Below are positions 58,733 to 64,000 of a DNA stretch of 64,000 nt, piece by piece. The notes beneath the pieces were generated by a model. It was given only the letters and a program-made list of their open reading frames with translations. It was not told the origin of the DNA and ran no database searches. Each line of letters begins with the position of its first letter. Position 1 is the stretch's first letter. The position numbers were made by a program, and so were the translations under genes. Origin of the DNA: Arthrobacter sp. B3I4. GTDB taxonomy: Bacteria > Actinomycetota > Actinomycetes > Actinomycetales > Micrococcaceae. The DNA is taken from positions 3,286,001-3,350,000 of the forward strand of contig NZ_JAUSYK010000001.1 in the NCBI RefSeq assembly GCF_030816855.1, given 5' to 3'.

Positions 58733-61454
58733 TTCGCGAGGACACTCCGAGCTTGGTGAATACCTGGTACAGGTGCCCCTCCACTGTCCGAACCGAGATG
58801 CCCACTTCTAGAGCGATGTCCTTGTTGGAGACTCCGTTGCCGGCGAGCGTCGCAATCTGCCGCTCGCGATCGGTGAGCAGCGGCCCCTTGCTGCGGGGCA
58901 CGACAGGAAGCGCCGGCACGGAGGCGGACAGCGACTCCAGCATGCTGTGCGCGGCTGTGGCGATACCGGTCATCCCGGCGCTCTTGGCGAAGTCGAAAGC
59001 AAGCGCGGCACACCTGGCCCGGACGGCATCGAGCTCCAACGCGGCCGCGAGTTCGGCCGCCTCGAGCATGGTTCCGGCGTCCTTCTTCCGGCTGCCGGCC
59101 GCGATCACGCGGGACAACTCCGCGAGCGGACCCTGCCGCAACCCGGCGATTTCTTCCATGAACTCAAAATCCCGCACCGTGCCGTTGACGGTCGCCCCGA
59201 GCATGCAGATGCCGGCCAGCGTGTAGAGACCGCGTTGGAAGTGCCTTTCCGCGGCCCGGACCAGCCGGTCCTTTGCATCCGGGTCTCCCAGCCAGCGGGA
59301 GGCCATGTCCATGCAGAACTCCGTCGAGCTGCTGATCACGAACCGCGCCGGACCGTCAGCGGAACGCGCACGGTCGAGGTAGACGGTCGACTGGACGGAG
59401 TTGCCCATCTGCGCATAGGCAAAAGCTGTGGCGGCGTAAGCCTGCCGGAGTGAGTGAAGGCTCGGCCGGACTTCGAGCTGGGCGATTGAGGCCAGAAGCG
59501 GATCCAGCGCCAGGTGGCCGCGGCCCGCATAGACATAGGCGAGGCCGACGGCGAGGTCTGTGGCGGCGCTGCCGGAGTGCAGTCCGTGACCGGCGCGTCC
59601 GCTCGCGTCTTTGAGCATGTCAATGCTCTGGCGCCATCGGCCGGAGAGGAGCAGGACGTTAAAGGAGCGCCAGGCATAATTTTCCCGGACCCGGGGCACG
59701 CTGGACCACTCGCCGAGTTTCCCGCCAATTTCCCGCATCAGCTGACGGGCTTCGAGTTCCCGGCCCGTCAGGCCCAGGGCTTCCATCAGGATAATGGACA
59801 CCCGAAGCCGGTGCACCGGGTCAACCGCACCGGTTGCGCCGTCCGCGGCCGCGTCCCGCAGCCGGTCCATCATCGGCTCAAACTCGCCGACGAAGGACAG
59901 GTAGTTAAACTCGCACAGGTCTAGGCATCGGCGGGCCCGGGCAAGGGCGGCGCCGGCTGCCGGGGCGTCAGCAGGGAACTCCAGCAGCCGCAGCCGGGCC
60001 CGGCGGATGAGTTCAGGAACCATCGCGCTGCGGTCTTCCAGCCACGCCATGCAGTCGGCCTTGGCTGCCATGAAGTCAGCAAAAGCCTCCGGCGGAAGCC
60101 GGTCGGCCTGCGCCTCGGAGACGTCGTCGAGTGCAGACACCGCCTGGAGCGGAAGCCCCAGCTGCAGGTACGCCGCGGCTTTCTGCATCTGCCCCTCCGG
60201 CCATTCCGGGTGGTTTGGGCTGAGGTCTGCGGCACACTTCAGCGCGAATTTGGGGTCGAACAGGCGCACGGCGGCCTGCGCGGCCGCCAGGGCGTGGGAC
60301 GGTAGCAGCCGGCCGTCGCAATCATGCGTCCACGCGGCGTATGCCAGCAGATCCTCCACGGTTAGCTCGCCCAGCTCGTGCTCCTGGTGGCCCGGCACCT
60401 TGTCGCGCAGTTCCAGCCGTCGCTCCACGCTAAGCCAGTTCCGGACGATGTCGCCCAGATACCGGTCCCCGAGGGTGACGAAATGCTGGTCCGTGCGGTC
60501 GACGATGATCTGACCGGCCTCCTCCATATCCGCAATCAGCGCAGGCCCGTACATCCTCGCCAGCCGGGACAAGGACATGCTGCGGGCGCAGGACAGCACC
60601 TCGATGACTTCCCGCGCCTCGGCAGATTCCCGGGCGTAGCGCGCCCGGACGATGTCCTCCAGCGCCGTCTTGCCGTCCAGGACCACCTCGTCGACGAGGG
60701 TCCAGATCGAGCCGGCGAGCACGAGGTTGCCTCGCTCAATCTGCTCCGTCACCACTGCCTGCAGGAGCGTGGGGCTTCCGCCGACAAGTTCCTGCAGCTG
60801 GGTCGCCAGCGCCGTCGAGACGCGGTGCCCCAGCGCAGCCTGGAGCACCTTCTGGGTTTCCACCTCGGTCATGTTGTCGAGCCGGACTTCAGCGAGCTGT
60901 CCGGAGGTGATGAGCCAGTAAAAGTCCGGCGGCAGGTCGGTGGTGCGCTGCGCGATGGCAACAAGCCGGGCGGTGCCGGTGTGCAGCAGGTTCAGCAGTA
61001 CGCCGGTGCTCTGCTCATCCAGGCAACCCGCGTTGTCGAGCAGGATGACGCATTGTCGTCCCGCCGCGTCGTCGCGGATTAGGGAGGTGATGCCGTGCAG
61101 GATTGCGGTGGGCGAGCCGAGGGAACTCTGCGGGAGCCGGGCAAGGGTGAACGCGAGGCAGCCGTAGGGGGTCGTGGAACCGGCTCCGGAGCTGCGCAAC
61201 TGCAGAGTGTAAACGTCCGGGCCCAAACCGGCCACAGCGCTACGGCCCACAAGGGATTTTCCGACGCCCCGGTCCCCGGTGATGACTACGCCCATGCCGT
61301 CGGGCGCGTTGAGGGCGCTCCGGACGCGCTCGGCGTCCGCGCCGCGGGCCAGGCCTGACCACCCGTGCTTACTGACAGGCCCTGCAGCGTGCTGATCTTC
61401 GGCTGGCGCCAATGTCACGGAAACATTCACCCAGCCCAGCGAATCCCTCGACAT
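58710..61454 (-). CDS. LuxR-family STAND ATPase regulator (LAL type), array member 4
   Basis: A 914-residue regulator and the first gene of the array in the direction of transcription. Walker A is GDRGVGKS at 60-67. The Walker B strand reads CVILLDNAGCLDEQ, so the usual DDAH is replaced by DNAG and ATP hydrolysis may be impaired. The HTH at the C-terminus reads LTDRERQIATLAGNGVSNKD, then ISVRTVEGHLYQVFTKL. ATG 61454 follows AAAGGAAACTAG. A conventional-looking promoter is 55-85 bases upstream, without the A/B/D box, so this gene may be the constitutive entry point of the cascade. Confidence 0.9.
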   Translation of the reverse strand: MSRDSLGWVNVSVTLAPAEDQHAAGPVSKHGWSGLARGADAERVRSALNAPDGMGVVITGDRGVGKSLVGRSAVAGLGPDVYTLQLRSSGAGSTTPYGCLAFTLARLPQSSLGSPTAILHGITSLIRDDAAGRQCVILLDNAGCLDEQSTGVLLNLLHTGTARLVAIAQRTTDLPPDFYWLITSGQLAEVRLDNMTEVETQKVLQAALGHRVSTALATQLQELVGGSPTLLQAVVTEQIERGNLVLAGSIWTLVDEVVLDGKTALEDIVRARYARESAEAREVIEVLSCARSMSLSRLARMYGPALIADMEEAGQIIVDRTDQHFVTLGDRYLGDIVRNWLSVERRLELRDKVPGHQEHELGELTVEDLLAYAAWTHDCDGRLLPSHALAAAQAAVRLFDPKFALKCAADLSPNHPEWPEGQMQKAAAYLQLGLPLQAVSALDDVSEAQADRLPPEAFADFMAAKADCMAWLEDRSAMVPELIRRARLRLLEFPADAPAAGAALARARRCLDLCEFNYLSFVGEFEPMMDRLRDAAADGATGAVDPVHRLRVSIILMEALGLTGRELEARQLMREIGGKLGEWSSVPRVRENYAWRSFNVLLLSGRWRQSIDMLKDASGRAGHGLHSGSAATDLAVGLAYVYAGRGHLALDPLLASIAQLEVRPSLHSLRQAYAATAFAYAQMGNSVQSTVYLDRARSADGPARFVISSSTEFCMDMASRWLGDPDAKDRLVRAAERHFQRGLYTLAGICMLGATVNGTVRDFEFMEEIAGLRQGPLAELSRVIAAGSRKKDAGTMLEAAELAAALELDAVRARCAALAFDFAKSAGMTGIATAAHSMLESLSASVPALPVVPRSKGPLLTDRERQIATLAGNGVSNKDIALEVGISVRTVEGHLYQVFTKLGVSSRSDLLGLI

Positions 61455-61509
61455 CTAGTTTCCTTTGCACCGCTTTGCGGACGGCCTACCACACCGTGTG
61501 CCTAGCAGT

Positions 61510-61536
61510 AGCGTAGCCCTATCCCCCGACAAGCAA
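61510..61536 (-). promoter_or_regulatory. Promoter of LAL genes 4 and 3
   Basis: Minus strand: -35-like TTGCTT (61531-61536), 15 bases, -10 TACGCT (61510-61515). No dyad box of the A/B/D type lies upstream, in contrast to the promoter of array genes 2 and 1. Confidence 0.4.
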
Positions 61537-61605
61537 GTAGAGCGATCATAACGGCACGGCGGAGCGGCGGAAAAGGAGATTAAGACCCTAGTTCGGGGCG
61601 GGCGG

Positions 61606-62193
61606 TTACTGCGCCTTGGCAGGGTGGAACTTTTGCTGCGCCTGCTGGAGGCCTTCCCGCACCAGGCACTCGACCGCGTCGGCTGCCGTATCCAGCAGGA
61701 ACGGCAGTTCCTTTCGTTCCGCGGCAGCGAAGTCGCGCAGGACGAAATCAGCGGTGTCCATCCGGCCCGGCGGCCTGCCGACACCTACCCGAACCCGCAG
61801 GTAGTCCTTGGTGGCCAGCGCCTTGGAGATGTCGCGGAGGCCGTTGTGCCCGCCCTCGCCGCCGCCGAGTTTGAGTTTGACAGTATTAAAAGGAATATCG
61901 ATCTCGTCGTGGACGGCGATGACGGAGCCGGGCGCGATGTCGTAGAACCGGGACAACGAGGACACCGGGCCGCCGGAGACGTTCATGTAGCTCGAGGGCT
62001 TGGCCAGCACCACCCGCGGACCGCCGATGCCCAGCCTGCCTTCGAGGACCTGCGCCCGTGACTTGTGCGCTTTGAAACCGCCGCCTACCCGCGCGGCCAG
62101 TTCGTCGAGCACCATCTGGCCGACGTTGTGCCGGTTGTGGGCATACTCGGCCCCGGGGTTGCCAAGGCCTACGATGAGCCAGGTGTCAGTCAT
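61606..62193 (-). CDS. pth: Peptidyl-tRNA hydrolase
   Basis: Releases peptides from peptidyl-tRNA that has dropped off the ribosome. At 195 residues it has the usual length. Motifs are [20 protein letters not shown] with the catalytic His, [29 protein letters not shown] with the catalytic Asp, and [13 protein letters not shown]. The C-terminus is a short Gln/Lys tail. It follows rplY by 120 bases in the same direction, a pairing common in Actinobacteria. The 150 bases to the LAL array show no clear terminator. Confidence 0.96.
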   Translation of the reverse strand: MTDTWLIVGLGNPGAEYAHNRHNVGQMVLDELAARVGGGFKAHKSRAQVLEGRLGIGGPRVVLAKPSSYMNVSGGPVSSLSRFYDIAPGSVIAVHDEIDIPFNTVKLKLGGGEGGHNGLRDISKALATKDYLRVRVGVGRPPGRMDTADFVLRDFAAAERKELPFLLDTAADAVECLVREGLQQAQQKFHPAKAQ

Positions 62194-62313
62194 GGGTGCA
62201 TCCTTCCGGGAACGTCCGGCGGGGTCGGAGTCAGGGTCAGGCCAGGGCGGCGGAGCGGAGACGACGGCGGCCGGGCCCCGTCGGGACCCGGCCGCCTGCC
62301 ACTCTGCGGGAAG

Positions 62314-62958
62314 TTACTCGGCAGCGGCTTCGGAGGACTCCTCGGCGGCTGCTCCTTCTTCGGTTGCTGCTTCTTCGGCGGCCGGGGCGGCCTCTTCGCC
62401 GGTCTCTTCTTCGAGGGCGATTTCGACGGCCTCGGAGACGTTGACGACCAGCGCCTCAGCGTCGGTCAGCAGGACGGTGCCCTTGGGCAGCACGAGGTCG
62501 GAGGCGTGGACGTGCTCGCCGGCTGTGCGGCCTTCGACGCTGACCTCGACGGCGGTCGGGACGTGGGTGGCCTCGGCTTCGAGCGAGACGGTGGTCATCT
62601 CCAGGTTGGAGACGTTGCCCGGTGCGACCTCGCCGGTGGCGTGGACGGGGACGTCGACGGTGACCTTTTCGCCCTGGCGGACGGTCAGCAGGTCGAGGTG
62701 CTCGATGATCTGCTTGATCGGGTTGCGCTGGATGTCCTTGACCAGGGCGAGGTGGTTTTCGCCGTTGATGTCCAGGGACAGCAGGGCGTTGGGGGTGCGG
62801 ACAGCCAGGGTGGTGGCCTTGGCTGGCAGGGTGACGTGGATCGGCTCGGCGCCGTGGCCGTAGATGACGGCCGGGATCAGGTTGGCCATGCGGGCGCGCC
62901 GGGCGAAGCCCTTGCCGAATTCGGTGCGTACTTCTGCTGCGAGCTTCTGCTCAGACAT
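62314..62958 (-). CDS. rplY: 50S ribosomal protein L25/general stress protein Ctc
   Basis: Binds 5S rRNA. At 214 residues it is the long CTC form: an L25 domain (about 6-95, from KLAAEVRTEFGKGFARRARM through NALLSLDINGENHLALVKDI), then the TL5-like beta domain (to about 185). It ends in an acidic Ala/Glu tail, EEETGEEAAPAAEEAATEEG. ATG 62958 has the strong site GAGGAGACACCC. It lies downstream of prs on the same strand, with a hairpin between. Confidence 0.95.
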   Translation of the reverse strand: MSEQKLAAEVRTEFGKGFARRARMANLIPAVIYGHGAEPIHVTLPAKATTLAVRTPNALLSLDINGENHLALVKDIQRNPIKQIIEHLDLLTVRQGEKVTVDVPVHATGEVAPGNVSNLEMTTVSLEAEATHVPTAVEVSVEGRTAGEHVHASDLVLPKGTVLLTDAEALVVNVSEAVEIALEEETGEEAAPAAEEAATEEGAAAEESSEAAAE

Positions 62959-63154
62959 GGGTGTCTCCTCTGGAAAGAACGGTTGTTCAGCAAGGGCGGA
63001 GGTCTGTCAGCGACCTTCAACGCCGGGCCGGTGGCCCACCTCAGAAGGAGATTCAGACCCAGTCGATAACGGAGACCAGCTGGCGGTTACCGCGCACACG
63101 GTGTGTGCGGACGGCACCGGCGCTCTCCCTCGCCAAGGTATCGCAATGAGTTTA

Positions 63155-63196
63155 GCAAGGCCGGGCCCCGTTTTCCTAAACGGGGCCCGGTCTTGC
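63155..63196 (-). terminator. Terminator hairpin after prs
   Basis: A perfect 13-bp stem, CCGGGCCCCGTTT with AAACGGGGCCCGG (63161-63173, 63178-63190), has a 4-base loop and is extended by the GCAAGG/TCTTGC flanks. There is no strong T-run on the minus strand, so termination may be partial, letting prs read into rplY. Confidence 0.65.
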
Positions 63197-63213
63197 CGGG
63201 CAGGGCACCTGGA

Positions 63214-64000
63214 CTACGCGTTGCCGTCGAAGAGGCTGGTGACCGAACCGTCGTCGAACACTTCGCGGATCGCGCGGGCGATCAGCGGCGCGATGGACAG
63301 CACGGTGAGCTGCGGGAAATGCTTGTTCGCGGCGATCGGGAGCGTGTTGGTGACGACGACCTCGCGGGCTCCGGACTCCGAGAGCCGCTGGGAGGCGGGG
63401 TCGGAGAACACGGCGTGGGTCGCGGCGATGATGACATCCTTGGCGCCGGCGTTCTTGAGCACCTGGACGGCGCCGGAAATGGTTCCGCCGGTGTCGATCA
63501 TGTCGTCGATGAGCACGCAGGTGCGGCCTTCGATCTGGCCCACAACGGTCTTGGAGACCGCTTGGTTGGGTACCGTGAGGTCCCGGCTCTTGTGGACGAA
63601 CGCCAGGGGGGCGCCGCCAAGGCGTTCGGCCCACTGCTCGGCGACGCGGACGCGGCCGGTGTCCGGCGAGACGACGGTGATGTTGTCCGATCCGACGCGG
63701 GTGCGGATGTAGTCGGCCAGCAGCGGGATCGCCATCAGGTGGTCGACTGGACCGTCGAAGAAACCCTGGATCTGCGAGGTGTGCAGGTCAACGCTCATGA
63801 TGCGGTCGGCGCCGGCGGTCTTGTACAGGTCCGCGACGAGGCGGGCCGAGATCGGCTCGCGGCCTCGGCCCTTCTTGTCCTGGCGGGCGTACGGGTAGAA
63901 CGGCGACACCACGGTGATGCGCTTGGCGGAGGCACGCTTGAGCGAATCGATCATGATCAGCTGCTCCATGAGCCAGTTGTTCAGCGGGGCCGGATGCGCC
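63214..64000 (-). CDS. prs: Ribose-phosphate pyrophosphokinase, 5' part missing
   Basis: Makes PRPP from ribose 5-phosphate and ATP. About 261 C-terminal residues are in the window; the frame continues past the edge (HPAPLNNWLMEQLIMIDSLK at the cut). Visible motifs are the catalytic flexible loop RQDKKGRGREPISARLVAD, the divalent-metal site VDLHTSQIQGFF and the PRPP loop CVLIDDMIDTGGTISGA. The C-terminus, VFDDGSVTSLFDGNA, is typical. glmU usually precedes prs in Actinobacteria but lies outside this window. Confidence 0.96.
   Translation of the reverse strand, partial: AHPAPLNNWLMEQLIMIDSLKRASAKRITVVSPFYPYARQDKKGRGREPISARLVADLYKTAGADRIMSVDLHTSQIQGFFDGPVDHLMAIPLLADYIRTRVGSDNITVVSPDTGRVRVAEQWAERLGGAPLAFVHKSRDLTVPNQAVSKTVVGQIEGRTCVLIDDMIDTGGTISGAVQVLKNAGAKDVIIAATHAVFSDPASQRLSESGAREVVVTNTLPIAANKHFPQLTVLSIAPLIARAIREVFDDGSVTSLFDGNA

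Noticed and set aside
61455-61605. Search for a fourth shared activator box before LAL gene 4
   Set aside because: A TACGCT -10 is present, but no CGNGTA-N6-ACNNGTG box lies at the required distance.

Overview
This is a high-GC actinobacterial chromosome segment, most like the Micrococcaceae (Arthrobacter or Pseudarthrobacter type). The evidence is the gene content: a biotin-dependent acyl-CoA carboxylase with the actinobacterial epsilon subunit, an LpdA-type flavoprotein without active-site cysteines, SCO4848 and DUF2505 family proteins, a SufU/SufS pair, large LuxR-type ATPase regulators, and many genes that start 6-7 bases after a TAnnnT -10 box (leaderless mRNAs). The genus is an inference; no rRNA or tRNA is present. 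I saw no CRISPR array, prophage or transposase.

Layout. 1-16 kb: core metabolism and transport. birA (cut by the window edge), an SDR oxidoreductase, accD and its epsilon subunit, a DUF885 peptidase-like protein, a VOC protein, a dicarboxylate/amino acid symporter, an exported helical-repeat protein, a TetR-MMPL export pair, maf, the biotinylated carboxylase alpha subunit and a glutamine amidotransferase. Three intergenic regions hold interspersed palindromic repeats. 16-24 kb: an MHS-type transporter, a CmtR-CDF-thioredoxin metal cassette, a truncated haemoglobin operon with a cysteine-bearing regulator, a HemG-like flavodoxin and a benzaldehyde-type aldehyde dehydrogenase. 24-38.6 kb: lpdA, purine nucleoside phosphorylase, an Rrf2 regulator, a phosphosugar mutase, a small flavoprotein, deoC, mfd, and an SDR-DUF2867 protein. 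Phosphorylase, mutase and deoC together fit nucleoside salvage.

38.7-47.9 kb is an accessory cell-surface polysaccharide locus on the minus strand: a processive GT2 synthase with a NodB deacetylase, a nucleotide-sugar dehydrogenase with an epimerase, a membrane-anchored GH18-like hydrolase, and two paralogous secreted proteins at either side, one of them frameshifted. sufS/sufU follow. 50.4-61.5 kb is a tandem array of four ~900-residue LuxR-type STAND ATPases (LAL family) with no structural gene between them. 61.6-64 kb returns to housekeeping genes (pth, rplY, prs, the last cut by the window edge).

The most interesting signal is an unusual promoter found three times: upstream of the deacetylase-synthase operon, upstream of the dehydrogenase operon, and upstream of the second LAL gene. 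Each has the same dyad box (CGNGT, 7 bases, ACNCG) centred about 42 bases before the predicted start, 20-21 bases from a TACGCT or TACGGT -10 box, and a poor -35. This suggests that one or more of the LAL regulators activates its own operon and the polysaccharide genes, forming one regulon. A fourth box lies in a structured non-coding stretch and may drive a small RNA.
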